DNA of 64,000 nucleotides from Streptomyces sp. RB17. Lineage in GTDB: Bacteria > Actinomycetota > Actinomycetes > Streptomycetales > Streptomycetaceae. The stretch covers positions 744,001 through 808,000 of the forward strand of contig NZ_WEGL01000001.1 in assembly GCF_009604455.1 (NCBI RefSeq), given 5' to 3'. A model generated the notes under the pieces. That model was not told the origin of the DNA. It saw only the letters and a program-made list of their open reading frames with translations, and searched no databases. This document shows, in pieces, positions 44,335-53,574 of the stretch. The position numbers and the translations under genes were made by a program. The first letter of the stretch is position 1. Each line of letters begins with the position of its first letter.

Positions 44335-44385
44335 GAGGCGCGCGAGGGGCGCAATTCGAACACGACGTTGGCCCTCGCGCGCCTC
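44335..44385. promoter_or_regulatory. Long inverted repeat upstream of the encapsulin operon
   Basis: A perfect 14-bp inverted repeat, GAGGCGCGCGAGGG (44335-44348) and CCCTCGCGCGCCTC (44372-44385), with a 23-nt AT-richer centre, about 105 nt before the shell gene. It could be a transcript hairpin or a binding site for a dimeric regulator. Confidence 0.5.
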
Positions 44386-44490
44386 CCGGCTTGCTCACTC
44401 AACGTAAGCACGGCTCTGCTACTTCTGTGTACGCAGCGTGACGACAGCAGGTCGTCGCGTTCCCCGCGCCATGGAAGACGAGGTAGAGCC

Positions 44491-45924
44491 ATGCCCCTCG
44501 ACACGGTCACCGCACCGGCCGCGACCCCGGAGTCGGAGCAGCAGCAGCGCGAGCAGCAGAGCCTCAGCACCGCGGCGGCGCGCAATCTCGCCACCACCAC
44601 CAAGTCCGAACCCCAGATGCAGGGCATCAGCTCCCGCTGGGCGACCCGCATCCTGCCCTGGGTGAACGTGCCCGGCGCCACCTACCGGGTCAACCGCCGC
44701 CTCTCCTACACCCTCGGCGACGGCCGGGTGAGCTTCGTGAAGAACGGCTCCAAGGTGCAGGTGGTCCCCGCCGAACTGGGCGAACTGCCGCTCCTGCGCG
44801 GCTTCGCCGACAAGGACGCGCTCGGCGCGCTGGCCGACAAGTTCGTGCAGAAGGAGTTCGCCCCCGGCCAGATCATCGTGCAGCAGGGCCGCAAGGCCGA
44901 CCACGTGTACCTGATCGCGCACGGCAAGGTCGAGAAGCTCGGCGAAGGCCCGTACGGCGACGAGTCCATGATCGGACTGATGGCCGACGGGGACACCTTC
45001 GGCGGCCAGGTGCTCGACGGCGGCTCCAAGAAGTGGGAGTTCACGGCCCGCTCCGCGACCGCCACGACGGTGCTCGCGCTGCCGCTGACGGCGTACAGGG
45101 CGGTCGCCGACCGCCACCAGGCGCTGCGCCGGCACGTGCAGCACATCAGCTCCAACGGGCAGCGGAAACTGAACCGGTCGGGCGAGGCGGAGATCGAGCT
45201 CAGCGCGGGGCACGCGGGCGAGGAGACGCTGCCGCAGACCTTCGCAGACTACGAACTGGAGCCGCGCCACTATGAGTTGAGCGTGGCGCAGACGGTGCTG
45301 CGGGTGCACAGCAGGGTCGCCGACCTCTACAACGAGCCGATGAACCAGACGCAGCAGCAGCTGCGGCTGACCATCGAGGCGCTGCGCGAACGGCAGGAGC
45401 ACGAGCTGATCAACAACGAGGACTTCGGTCTGCTCCACAACGCCGACTTCGACCAGCGGATCTCCACCTACTCGGGGCCGCCGACCCCGGACGACATGGA
45501 CGAGCTGCTCAGCATGCGGCGCAAGACCCGCTGCTTCCTCGCCCACCCCAAGGCCATCGCCGCGTTCGGCCGCCAGTGCAACAAGCGGGGCCTCTACTTC
45601 GGCAGCATCGACCTCCACGGCAACCAGATTCCCGCGTGGCGCGGCGTGCCCCTGCTGCCGTGCGGCAAGATCCCGATCAGCGAGCAGGGCACGACGTCGA
45701 TCATCGCGATGCGCACCGGCGAGGACGACCAGGGCGTCATCGGCCTCCACCAGACCGGCATCCCGGACGAGGTCGAGCCCGGCCTGAACGTCCGCTTCAT
45801 GGGCATCAACGAGCAGGCGGTCATCTCCTACCTGGTCAGCACCTACTACTCGGCGGCCGTCCTGGTGCCCGACGCCCTCGGCGTCCTGGAGAACGTCGAG
45901 ATCGCCCGCACGAACGGGAGCTGA
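44491..45924 (+). CDS. eshA: Family 2B encapsulin shell protein with cyclic-nucleotide-binding-like domain
   Basis: 477 residues from ATG at 44491. It is an EshA-type protein: a HK97-fold shell polypeptide ([60 protein letters not shown], then LPCGKIPIS) with an inserted Crp-like domain at about residues 95-210 ([40 protein letters not shown]). Family 2B shells enclose terpene cyclases. The next two genes, 5 and 54 nt downstream, are the cyclase and a GPP methyltransferase, so this is an odorant-type terpene nanocompartment operon. Nucleotide binding by the Crp-like domain is not established here. Confidence 0.9.
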   Translation: MPLDTVTAPAATPESEQQQREQQSLSTAAARNLATTTKSEPQMQGISSRWATRILPWVNVPGATYRVNRRLSYTLGDGRVSFVKNGSKVQVVPAELGELPLLRGFADKDALGALADKFVQKEFAPGQIIVQQGRKADHVYLIAHGKVEKLGEGPYGDESMIGLMADGDTFGGQVLDGGSKKWEFTARSATATTVLALPLTAYRAVADRHQALRRHVQHISSNGQRKLNRSGEAEIELSAGHAGEETLPQTFADYELEPRHYELSVAQTVLRVHSRVADLYNEPMNQTQQQLRLTIEALRERQEHELINNEDFGLLHNADFDQRISTYSGPPTPDDMDELLSMRRKTRCFLAHPKAIAAFGRQCNKRGLYFGSIDLHGNQIPAWRGVPLLPCGKIPISEQGTTSIIAMRTGEDDQGVIGLHQTGIPDEVEPGLNVRFMGINEQAVISYLVSTYYSAAVLVPDALGVLENVEIARTNGS

Positions 45925-45929
45925 CGACC

Positions 45930-47810
45930 GTGTCGTTGATCTCCCGGGTCACGGCACCGCCCGCGACCCACGACATGGCGGGCCTGGTCCAGGCCCTGCT
46001 GTCGGGTCCCCTGTCCCACCCGCAGTCCGCCGCCCCGCCCGAGCCGACACTGCCCCCGGGCCCGACCGGGCCGGGTACCTCGGCAGCGCGCACCCCCTTC
46101 GGCGCGGCGACCACCCCACGCCGCTCGCGGACCGGTCGCGGCGCAGCCCACGCCACGAAGCTTGCCCTGCCGCTGCCGCTGCCGCTGCCGCTGCCGACTC
46201 CGGCGATGGGGGATCGGCTTGCGGGGGCGCGTCCGACGGAGCTGGGTCCGACGGGGCTGCGTCCGACGGGGCCGCGTCCGACGGGGCCGCGTTCGGGGGG
46301 TGCGGATCCGGCGGGTGCGCACCCGCCGGCCGGTGTGGCGGAGGCTGGCCGTGCGGCGGAGACCGGTCCTGCGGGCGGGGCCGGGCCCCAGCCGACGGCC
46401 GTGCATCCGCTCGCGGCTTTGCGGCCGTCGGCAGCAGGGCATCAGTGGGCGGCCGCCGGGCGGCCGGAGGCCGGTCATGCGCCGTCGACCGCAGGGCATC
46501 CATCCCGGGCCTCCCATGACACGCCGGCCTCGGCCGGCAGGCCGCCGTCGGCCCCCGAGGACGCGTCGGCAGCGGTGCCCCCGCTCGGGGACGCGCCTCG
46601 TCCGGCCCTCGCCGCGCCTCCGACCGGCCCCACCGGTCCGGGCACGTCGGCGGCAGCCCTCGGCCGCACCCTTTCTGGCGCGCCGGCGGCAGCAGCCCGT
46701 ACCGGCCCCGGCACCTGGGCGGCGGCCGCCCTCGCCCCCACCGGCCTCGGCGCCTCGCCTGCGGACCGCCACACCACGACCCACGAGCCCGGCCGGCCGG
46801 CCTCGGCCTCCGACCCCGGTCCCCGGCTGCACTGTCCACCCGCCGTACGGGACGATCCCGCCCTCGGCGAGACCGTCACCGAGCGTCTGGTGGAGTGGGC
46901 CGAGGAGATCGGGATCTACCCGGGCCAGTTGGACAAGATCCGCAAGGCCGACTTCGGGCGGCTGATCATGCTCGCTCACCCCGAGTCCGACGACCCCGAT
47001 CGCCTGCTCGCGGCGGCCAAGTGCGCGCTGTCCGAGTGGGCCGTGGACGACCACTACGTGGACGGCGAGGTCGAGGAGGCCCGGCCGCAAGAACTCGGCC
47101 AACGGCTCGCCATCGCCCACTCGGTGATCGACCAGGCCCACCTCCCGCTCGCCTACGCCCCCCAGCTGGAGCAGGTCGTCCGGGCGGACCCCGTCATGCG
47201 GGCCCTCAGGGACAGCCTGCGCAACCTCCACGCGTACGCCACGACCTCACAGGTGCGCCGGCTCCGCCACGAGCTGGGCATCATGTTCGTCGCCTACAAC
47301 CAGGAGGGCTATTGGCAGGCCTCCGGACACGTCCCTCCCGTCTGGGAGTTCCTGATGCACCGGCACGAGAACAGCTTCGTGCCGTGCATGGTCCTCGTCG
47401 ACGCGATCGCCGGATACGAGGTGCCCTACGGCGAGTTCTCCGACCCCCGGGTACGGCGCGCGTTCACCCTGGCGGGCACCGCCAGCGTCATCGTCAACGA
47501 CCTCTACTCCATGGCCAAGGAGGACCCGACGGACTTCAGCCTCCCCCGGCTGATCGCCGCCGAGGACGGCTGCTCGCTGGAGGAGGCGGTCGACCGCACC
47601 GTCGACATCCACAACGAGTTGATGCTCACCTTCGAGGCCGAGGCGGCCGCGCTGACCCAGACCGGCTCCCCGGAACTGCGCCGCTTCCTGGCCGGCACCT
47701 GGGCCTGGGTCGGCGGCAGCCGTGAGTGGCACGCGAGCAGCGGCCGCTACCACGAGGCCGGGACCGGGACCGGAACCGGAACCGGAACCGAGACCGCGAA
47801 CGCCGCCTGA
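45930..47810 (+). CDS. Encapsulin-cargo terpene cyclase (2-methylisoborneol synthase-like)
   Basis: 626 residues from GTG, 5 nt after the shell gene. The C-terminal ~320 residues form a class I terpene synthase: aspartate motif DDHYVDGE (373-380) and NSE motif NDLYSMAKE (523-531), then WVGGSREWH. Paired with a GPP methyltransferase it should cyclise 2-methyl-GPP to 2-methylisoborneol or a related C11 product. The N-terminal ~300 residues are disordered and Pro/Ala-rich, far longer than the ~110 remembered for S. coelicolor. They contain GPTGPGTSAA twice (44-53, 233-242) and TGPGTWAA (258-265), plus LP and RPTGP repeats (46229-46290). The conserved motif is probably the encapsulin-loading signal. 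Exact product is uncertain. Confidence 0.87.
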   Translation: MSLISRVTAPPATHDMAGLVQALLSGPLSHPQSAAPPEPTLPPGPTGPGTSAARTPFGAATTPRRSRTGRGAAHATKLALPLPLPLPLPTPAMGDRLAGARPTELGPTGLRPTGPRPTGPRSGGADPAGAHPPAGVAEAGRAAETGPAGGAGPQPTAVHPLAALRPSAAGHQWAAAGRPEAGHAPSTAGHPSRASHDTPASAGRPPSAPEDASAAVPPLGDAPRPALAAPPTGPTGPGTSAAALGRTLSGAPAAAARTGPGTWAAAALAPTGLGASPADRHTTTHEPGRPASASDPGPRLHCPPAVRDDPALGETVTERLVEWAEEIGIYPGQLDKIRKADFGRLIMLAHPESDDPDRLLAAAKCALSEWAVDDHYVDGEVEEARPQELGQRLAIAHSVIDQAHLPLAYAPQLEQVVRADPVMRALRDSLRNLHAYATTSQVRRLRHELGIMFVAYNQEGYWQASGHVPPVWEFLMHRHENSFVPCMVLVDAIAGYEVPYGEFSDPRVRRAFTLAGTASVIVNDLYSMAKEDPTDFSLPRLIAAEDGCSLEEAVDRTVDIHNELMLTFEAEAAALTQTGSPELRRFLAGTWAWVGGSREWHASSGRYHEAGTGTGTGTGTETANAA

Positions 47811-47864
47811 CTCCCGCCCCGCCCCCATAGCCCACCCTCCCACAGCCCCCGCCAAGGAATTCCC

Positions 47865-48740
47865 ATGTCCAAGATCGCCACCCAGATGGAAAGCATCGCC
47901 ATGGGCGATGTCCTGCGCACCGACTACCAGAAGTCGGTCGCGGAGTACTGGAACAAGGAGAAGGACCCCGTCAACATCAAGCTCGGCGAGGTCGACGGCC
48001 TCTTCCACCACCACTACGGCCTCGGCGAGTGGGACCCCTCGGTCCTCGCCGGTCCGCCCGAGACCCGCGACCAGCGCATCATCGAGGAGCTGCACCGCCT
48101 GGAGACCGCCCAGGCCGACGTCCTCCTCGACCACCTCGGCGACATCACCCCCGACGCCCACCTCCTGGACGCCGGCTCCGGCCGGGGCGGCAGCAGTTTC
48201 ATGGCCAACGCGCGCTTCGGCTGCCACGTCGACGGTGTCAGCATCTCCGAGCAGCAGGTCGCCTTCGCCAACGACCAGGCGAAGCAACGCGGGGTCATGG
48301 ACAAGGTCCGCTTCCACTTCCGTAACATGCTCGACACCCGTCTGGAGACCGGCTCACGCCGCGCGATCTGGACCAACGAAACGACGATGTACGTCGACCT
48401 GTTCGAGCTCTTCGCCGAGTTCTCCCGCCTGCTGGAGTACGGCGGACGCTACGTCTGCATCACCGGCTGCTCCAACGACGTCACCGGCATGCGTTCCAAG
48501 GCGGTCAGCAGGATCGACGAGCACTACACCTGCAACATCCACCCGCGCAGCGAGTACTTCAGGGCGCTGGCGGCGAACAACCTGGTGCCGATCCAGGTGG
48601 TGGACCTGACCCCCGACACGATCCCCTACTGGGAACTGCGCGCCAAGTCGTCGGTCGCCACGGGCATCGAGGCCCCGTTCCTGACGGCCTACAAGGAGGG
48701 CAGCTTCCACTACCTCCTCATCGCGGCCGACCGGATCTGA
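47865..48740 (+). CDS. Geranyl diphosphate 2-C-methyltransferase
   Basis: 291 residues. A SAM-dependent methyltransferase with the N-terminal SVAEYWNKEKDPVNIKLGEV, then GLFHHHYGLG, SAM motif LLDAGSGRGGSSFMA near 103, WTNETTMYVDL and a C-terminal VDLTPDTIPYWELRAKSSVA. These match the GPP methyltransferase of 2-methylisoborneol operons (SCO7701 in S. coelicolor, from memory), which methylates C2 of GPP. An AAGGAATT element lies upstream. Third and last gene of the encapsulin operon. Confidence 0.93.
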   Translation: MSKIATQMESIAMGDVLRTDYQKSVAEYWNKEKDPVNIKLGEVDGLFHHHYGLGEWDPSVLAGPPETRDQRIIEELHRLETAQADVLLDHLGDITPDAHLLDAGSGRGGSSFMANARFGCHVDGVSISEQQVAFANDQAKQRGVMDKVRFHFRNMLDTRLETGSRRAIWTNETTMYVDLFELFAEFSRLLEYGGRYVCITGCSNDVTGMRSKAVSRIDEHYTCNIHPRSEYFRALAANNLVPIQVVDLTPDTIPYWELRAKSSVATGIEAPFLTAYKEGSFHYLLIAADRI

Positions 48741-49218
48741 TCCCAAGGAGGCCGCCCGCTTCCTGGCGCGGACGGCCCGGAAAGTGGGCGCCTCAGCGGC
48801 ACCGGGCCCCTGGGCACGCTGCGTCCGCACCCTGCACCACGGAGGGCGCGGACGCGCCTCACCAGCACGCCGGGCGGGCCTGGCGGCGGACGGCCGGTGG
48901 GCGGTGCACGTCGGTGCTGGAGCTGCGAGCTCCTCCTACCGGCGGCAGACCGGAGGAGCTTGGTCACCGGCGGCGACTGGACGTGATGGGCAGATCTGTT
49001 CCACCCCCAGCCACCCTCCAACCCCCCTGACCTGCACTTTCTTCACGAGTGCTTCGCGAGCGCCTTGCCCAAACCTTCCAATCACCGCCTCGGTGGGGCG
49101 CGTGAGGTCTCCGAAGCGACCGGGGAGAGCTGCCGCGTCCGCCCCGCGTGCCACCGTCGGAGTCCGCGCCCCCGCCGACGGGACTGGGCAGCCGGCCTCG
49201 GGGCCCGTTGCCGGGCGG
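48741..49218. other. Intergenic region after the encapsulin operon
   Basis: 478 nt without a supportable gene. It includes a terminator-like hairpin (48928-48960); the remainder is plain GC-rich sequence with a C-rich stretch near 49000-49030. Confidence 0.5.
48928..48960. terminator. Hairpin between convergent genes
   Basis: Perfect 9-bp inverted repeat AGCTCCTCC/GGAGGAGCT with a 15-nt loop, between the convergent methyltransferase and aminotransferase genes. Confidence 0.5.
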
Positions 49219-51027
49219 CTACCCCGCCTGCTGCCCCATCCCCGCCGCATTCGGCCAGCTCTGCGCGTTGGGCCAGCCCGTGGCCGGGGCCGGGGTCAAG
49301 TCGCTCGCCGGGGCCGTCATGCCGCGCACCTGGGCCGCCGTGAGCCCGCCGCGGGCCGGGACACCGGGCGGAGTGGGCGCGACCGCGGCCGCAGGCGCCG
49401 GTACCGCAGTGGGAGCGGGCACGGGACTCGGTGCAGGCACCGGAGCCATCGGCTGCTGCACCGGCACCGGCACCGGTTGAGGCGCCGGCACCGGCTGGGG
49501 CACCGGCACCGGCTGGGGCGCCGGCACCGGCTGGGGCACCGGCACCGGCACCGGCTGGGGCGCCGGCACCGGTTGAGGCGCCGGCACCGGCTGGGGCGCC
49601 GGCACCGGCTGCTGCACTGCGGGCAAAGGCATCGCGGGCAAAGGCGCCGCGGGCAAGGGCGCCGGTGCGGCCGTGGCGGCAGGGGCCGGCTGAGGCGCCG
49701 CCGGCATCGGCATCCCGGCGCCGGGCTGTACGGCGGCGGGGAGCGGCATGCCGGTGCCGGCGGCCGGGGCGGGTGCGGGGGCCAGGGACTGGGCCTGTGC
49801 GGCCAGCCCCTGGACACCGGACCCGTTGGTCTCGCTCACCAGCCGGTCCACCGCCGCCGTACCCGAGCTGTAGCTGGTCCCGGTGCCCAGCTCGGGTACG
49901 GCGGCTCCCCTCCTGGACCCGTAGAGCACCTGCTCCAGGCCGGTCACCAGGCGACGCACGTCGACCTGGGGGCGCACCACGAGTCTCAGGAAGCGGCTGG
50001 ACGAGCCGATCTTGTTGCCGCACTCGCGGACCAGGATCCGGTGCTCGGTGAGCATCCGGTCCCGGACCACCGTGCCCTCGGCGCCGACGGGCAGTCGTAC
50101 GAAGAGGAAGTTGCCCTGGGAGGGGTAGACCGTCAGGCCGGGCAGGGCCGACAGGTGGCTGGCCATCTCCAGGCGGTCGCGGCGGACCTGGTGCAGGCTC
50201 TGGGCGTACTCGGGGCCGTGTTCCTTCAGCATGAACACCACGTGCTCGGCGAAGGAGTTGAGGTTCCACTTCGGGAGCATCCCGCGCACCTTCCCCGCGA
50301 GCGCCGGGTTGGCCACCAGGTAGCCGAAGCGGACTCCGTGCAGGCCGAAGTTCTTGCCGAGGCTGCGCAGCACGATCACGTTGGGGCGCAGCATGGCCTC
50401 CTGGACGACGCTCGGTTCGGCCTCCGCGTCGGCGAACTCCAGGAAGGACTCGTCGACGATCACCAGGTCCAGGTCCGCCATCGCGTCCATGAACTGCACC
50501 ACCTGCTGCTTGCGCAGATAGCCGCCGTCGGGGTTGTTGGGGTTGCAGATCACCGCCACCCGGGTGCCGCGCCGCCGGATGAACTCGGCGTACTGGGCAA
50601 GGTCCAGCGCGAAGCCGCTCGCCTCCTGGAGTGGGAACATGTCGACCCGTTTGCCGGTCTCCATCGGCTGGTCGGTCCAGCGGCCGAAGGTCGGGACGGG
50701 GATCGCCAGGGACTCGCGGACCAGCAAGTGGTCGATCCAGGTGATGAGTTCCGTAGATCCGTTGCCCATCGCCACACACTGCGGCGGCAGTTGGAGGAGA
50801 CCGCACAGCTCGGCGGTGATGGCGTCGGCGCTGCTCGGGTAGTACGTGATGATCTCGCGCAGCCGGGCCGCCAGTTCGTCGTACATGGCCGGGGTGGGGA
50901 AGTACGGGTTGCACGGGATGCAGAAGTCCACCGGGCCGGTTCCGTCGCCGCCCTCCCGCGTCAGCGCCGCCATCGAGGGGCTGTGCGCGGCGGTGCCACG
51001 GAACAACGAGGTGACGCTGCCGGCCAA
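49219..51027 (-). CDS. PLP-dependent class I/II aminotransferase with proline-rich repeat tail
   Basis: 602 residues from TTG at 51027, preferred because GGAGG sits 5 nt upstream and the alternative GTG (51066) lies inside a terminator hairpin. Residues 1 to ~390 are a fold-type I enzyme like histidinol-phosphate aminotransferase: GNGSTELI, VICNPNNPDGGY, Asp in VIVDESFLEF (192) and PLP Lys in SLGKNFGLHGVRFGY (225). The last ~210 residues are disordered, built of PVPAPQ repeats (49453-49614) and ending GWPNAQSWPNAAGMGQQAG. A tail of this kind is unusual for the family; it might serve in protein-protein contact. It is convergent to the encapsulin operon; any functional link is speculative. Confidence 0.85.
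   Translation of the reverse strand: MAGSVTSLFRGTAAHSPSMAALTREGGDGTGPVDFCIPCNPYFPTPAMYDELAARLREIITYYPSSADAITAELCGLLQLPPQCVAMGNGSTELITWIDHLLVRESLAIPVPTFGRWTDQPMETGKRVDMFPLQEASGFALDLAQYAEFIRRRGTRVAVICNPNNPDGGYLRKQQVVQFMDAMADLDLVIVDESFLEFADAEAEPSVVQEAMLRPNVIVLRSLGKNFGLHGVRFGYLVANPALAGKVRGMLPKWNLNSFAEHVVFMLKEHGPEYAQSLHQVRRDRLEMASHLSALPGLTVYPSQGNFLFVRLPVGAEGTVVRDRMLTEHRILVRECGNKIGSSSRFLRLVVRPQVDVRRLVTGLEQVLYGSRRGAAVPELGTGTSYSSGTAAVDRLVSETNGSGVQGLAAQAQSLAPAPAPAAGTGMPLPAAVQPGAGMPMPAAPQPAPAATAAPAPLPAAPLPAMPLPAVQQPVPAPQPVPAPQPVPAPQPVPVPVPQPVPAPQPVPVPQPVPAPQPVPVPVQQPMAPVPAPSPVPAPTAVPAPAAAVAPTPPGVPARGGLTAAQVRGMTAPASDLTPAPATGWPNAQSWPNAAGMGQQAG
49453..49614. repeat. 18-bp tandem repeat encoding PVPAPQ
   Basis: About eight imperfect copies of an 18-nt unit (plus strand GGCACCGGCTGGGGCGCC), in frame with the aminotransferase and encoding PVPAPQ/PVPVPQ. 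Copy number may vary between strains. Confidence 0.8.
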
Positions 51028-51043
51028 AGGGACCTCCGTCTCG

Positions 51044-51075
51044 GGGTGGCCCGTGCGGGGGAGCACGGGCCACCC
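51044..51075 (-). terminator. Hairpin terminator of the galM transcript
   Basis: Perfect 13-bp stem GGGTGGCCCGTGC/GCACGGGCCACCC with a 6-nt loop, between galM and the next minus-strand gene. It separates the two transcripts and helps fix the aminotransferase start at 51027. Confidence 0.8.
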
Positions 51076-51108
51076 TTCAGTACGGAGACGGCGGAGACTC
51101 CGTTCAAC

Positions 51109-52272
51109 TCATGTGTCGAACCTGTGGATTGTCGTCGTCCGGTACGTCTGGCCGGGCCGCAGCACGGTGGACGGGAACGACGGCTCGTTCGGCGAGTCCG
51201 GGAAGTGCTGGGTCTCCAGGGCCAGGCCGTCGCCCTGCCGGTAGGTGTGGCCGGACTGGCCGACGAGGGTGCCGTCGAGGAAGTTGCCCGAGTAGAACTG
51301 CACACCGGGCTGGTCGGTGAGGATCTTCAGGGTGCGGCCCGACCCCGGATCGCGAAGGGTCACCACGTGCTCCGGACGCCCGGTCACCCCCTTGTCGAGC
51401 ACGAAGTTGTGGTCGTAGCCCTTGGCGGTGACCAGCTGCGGGTGGCCGATGCGGATGTCCCGGCCGATCGGCTTGGGGTGGGTGAAGTCGAAGGGGGTGC
51501 CCTTGACCTTCGCCAGCTCACCCGTGGGGATCAGGCCCGAGTCGGTGGGGGTGAACCGGCCTGCGGCGAGCCAGAGTTCGTGGTCGTAGATGCTGCCGCT
51601 GCCCTCGCCCGCGAGGTTGTAGTACGTGTGGTTGGTCAGGTTGACGACGGTCGGCTTGTCGGTGGTGGCCTCGTAGTCGATCCGCCAGTCGCCGTGCCGG
51701 GTGAGGGTGAAGGTGACCTTCGTCTTGAGCGTGCCGGGGTAGCCCATCTCGCCGTCGACGCTCGTGTAGTACAGGTGCAGGCCGACGTCGGAGCCGGAGG
51801 TGAAGGGCTCGATGTCCCACACCTTGGTGTTGAAGCCCTTGGCGCCGCCGTGCAGGCTGTTCACGCCGTCGTTGACGGACAGCTGGTACTTCGTGCCGTC
51901 CAGGGTGAACTGGCCCTTGGCTATGCGGTTGCCGTAGCGGCCGATGGTGGCGCCGAAGAAGGTGGTGCCCTTGACGTACGCGTCGAGGTTGTCGTACCCG
52001 AGGGAGACGTTGGCGTACCGGCCGTGCCGGTCCGGGATCTCCAGGGACTGGATGATGCCGCCGTAGGACAGGACCTTCAGGCGGGTGCCGCCGTTCTGCA
52101 GCGACCAGCGGTGGACCTTGGTGCCGTCGGCGAGCGTGCCGAAGAGCTCCTTCACCGGCTTGCGGCCCCCTGACGAAGCGGACGCGGCCTGGGCACTGCC
52201 CGAGCCGAGGGTGGTGGCGGCGAGGCCCGCGGCCGCCGCGCCTGCAATGACCGTGCGTCTGTTCAGTTCCAT
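51109..52272 (-). CDS. galM: Secreted aldose 1-epimerase
   Basis: 387 residues. A Tat signal ([20 protein letters not shown]) precedes a GalM domain: [47 protein letters not shown] with the first catalytic His, [12 protein letters not shown] with the second, and [13 protein letters not shown]. It interconverts alpha and beta anomers of aldoses such as galactose or arabinose, here probably outside the cell. It is the last gene of the sugar ABC operon, though a hairpin (52296-52321) precedes it and may lower its expression. Confidence 0.92.
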   Translation of the reverse strand: MELNRRTVIAGAAAAGLAATTLGSGSAQAASASSGGRKPVKELFGTLADGTKVHRWSLQNGGTRLKVLSYGGIIQSLEIPDRHGRYANVSLGYDNLDAYVKGTTFFGATIGRYGNRIAKGQFTLDGTKYQLSVNDGVNSLHGGAKGFNTKVWDIEPFTSGSDVGLHLYYTSVDGEMGYPGTLKTKVTFTLTRHGDWRIDYEATTDKPTVVNLTNHTYYNLAGEGSGSIYDHELWLAAGRFTPTDSGLIPTGELAKVKGTPFDFTHPKPIGRDIRIGHPQLVTAKGYDHNFVLDKGVTGRPEHVVTLRDPGSGRTLKILTDQPGVQFYSGNFLDGTLVGQSGHTYRQGDGLALETQHFPDSPNEPSFPSTVLRPGQTYRTTTIHRFDT

Positions 52273-52295
52273 GGATGCGGCTCCCGAAAGAGGAG

Positions 52296-52321
52296 GGGCC
52301 CCGCCTCATGCGGCGGGGCCC
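52296..52321 (-). terminator. Intra-operon hairpin before galM
   Basis: Perfect 10-bp stem GGGCCCCGCC/GGCGGGGCCC with a 6-nt loop, 8 nt after the permease stop. Likely a full or partial terminator between permease and galM. Confidence 0.75.
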
Positions 52322-52329
52322 GATCTGAC

Positions 52330-53574
52330 TTACGAACCGGACTTGCGCTTGTTCCACACGTCGAACCCGACCGCCGCCAACAGGGCCAGGCCCTTGATGA
52401 CCTGCTGCCAGTCGGTGCCGACGCTGAGGAGGTTCATGCCGTTGTTCAGCACGCCGAGGACGAGACCGCCGATGATGGCGCCGAGCACGGTGCCGACACC
52501 GCCGCTCATGGAGGCGCCGCCGATGAACGAGGAGGCGATGGCCTCCAGTTCGAAGCCGTCGCCCGCCTTCGGTGAGGCCGCGTTCAGGCGGGCGGCGACC
52601 ACCAGACCCGCCAGGGCCGCGAGCACGCCCATGTTCAGGAACACCTGGAAGGTGATGCGCTTGTCCTTCACACCGGACAGCTTGGCCGCCGGCAGGTTGC
52701 CGCCGATGGCGTAGATGTGCCGGCCGAAGACCGAGTTGCGCATGACGTAGCCGTAGCCGCCCACCAGGACGCCGAGGATGATCAGCACGATCGGCGCGCC
52801 GTCGTAGCTGGCGAGCAGCATCGTGAGGGTGACGATCGCGGCGACCAGGGCGACGAGCTTGAGCAGGAAGAGGTTCCTCGGCACCACGTCGAGGGAGAAC
52901 TCCTGCTGGCGGCGCCGGTCGCGCACCTCCTGCCACACCACGGCGGCGACCAGGACGATGCCGAGGAGCAGGGTGAGGTTGTGGTAGTTGGTGTTCGGGC
53001 CGACCGCGGGCAGGAAGCCGTTGCCGATCTTCTGCAGGCCGTTCGGGAACGGGCCGAGGGTCTGGCCCTTGAGGAGGATCTCCGTCAGGCCGCGGAAGAG
53101 CAGCATCCCGGCGAGTGTGACGATGAACGACGGTATGCCGAAATACGCGATCAGGAAGCCCTGTACGGAGCCCGCCACCGCGCCCACCAGCAGGCACAGC
53201 ACCAGGGCGACGGGCCACGCCATATGGTGCTGCACCGTGAGCACGGCCGCGAACGCGCCCACGAACGCCGTGATCGAGCCGACCGACAGATCGATGTGCC
53301 CGGCGATGATCACCAGCATCATGCCGATCGCGAGGATCAGGATGTAGCTGTTCTGCAGCACCAGGTTGGAGACGTTGCGGGGCAGCAGCAGGTCGCCGCC
53401 GGTCCAGATCTGGAAGAGGACGACGATCAGACCGAGGGCGATCAGCATGCCGTACTGGCGCATGTTGCGGCGCAGGCCGCCGAGCACCAGCTGCAACAGA
53501 CTCTCGCCGGCGGTCGGTCCGCCCTTGCCCGGCGGCGCGGCGGCCGGGCTCTTGTCGGTGACGTCCGTGCTCAT
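52330..53574 (-). CDS. Monosaccharide ABC transporter permease (GguB/XylH-type)
   Basis: 414 residues with about ten hydrophobic segments after a 40-residue soluble N-terminus. Family elements of the ribose/xylose permease group are present: [26 protein letters not shown]-like [29 protein letters not shown], and [20 protein letters not shown] (contact to the ATPase). It forms the channel for sugar import with the ATPase and ChvE-like lipoprotein. The ATG overlaps the stop of the ATPase gene (ATGA). From memory it belongs to the same subgroup as Agrobacterium GguB. Confidence 0.92.
   Translation of the reverse strand: MSTDVTDKSPAAAPPGKGGPTAGESLLQLVLGGLRRNMRQYGMLIALGLIVVLFQIWTGGDLLLPRNVSNLVLQNSYILILAIGMMLVIIAGHIDLSVGSITAFVGAFAAVLTVQHHMAWPVALVLCLLVGAVAGSVQGFLIAYFGIPSFIVTLAGMLLFRGLTEILLKGQTLGPFPNGLQKIGNGFLPAVGPNTNYHNLTLLLGIVLVAAVVWQEVRDRRRQQEFSLDVVPRNLFLLKLVALVAAIVTLTMLLASYDGAPIVLIILGVLVGGYGYVMRNSVFGRHIYAIGGNLPAAKLSGVKDKRITFQVFLNMGVLAALAGLVVAARLNAASPKAGDGFELEAIASSFIGGASMSGGVGTVLGAIIGGLVLGVLNNGMNLLSVGTDWQQVIKGLALLAAVGFDVWNKRKSGS

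Noticed and set aside
51028..51066. GTG start at 51066 for the aminotransferase
   Set aside because: It is inside the 13-bp galM terminator stem, whereas TTG at 51027 has GGAGG at 5 nt.
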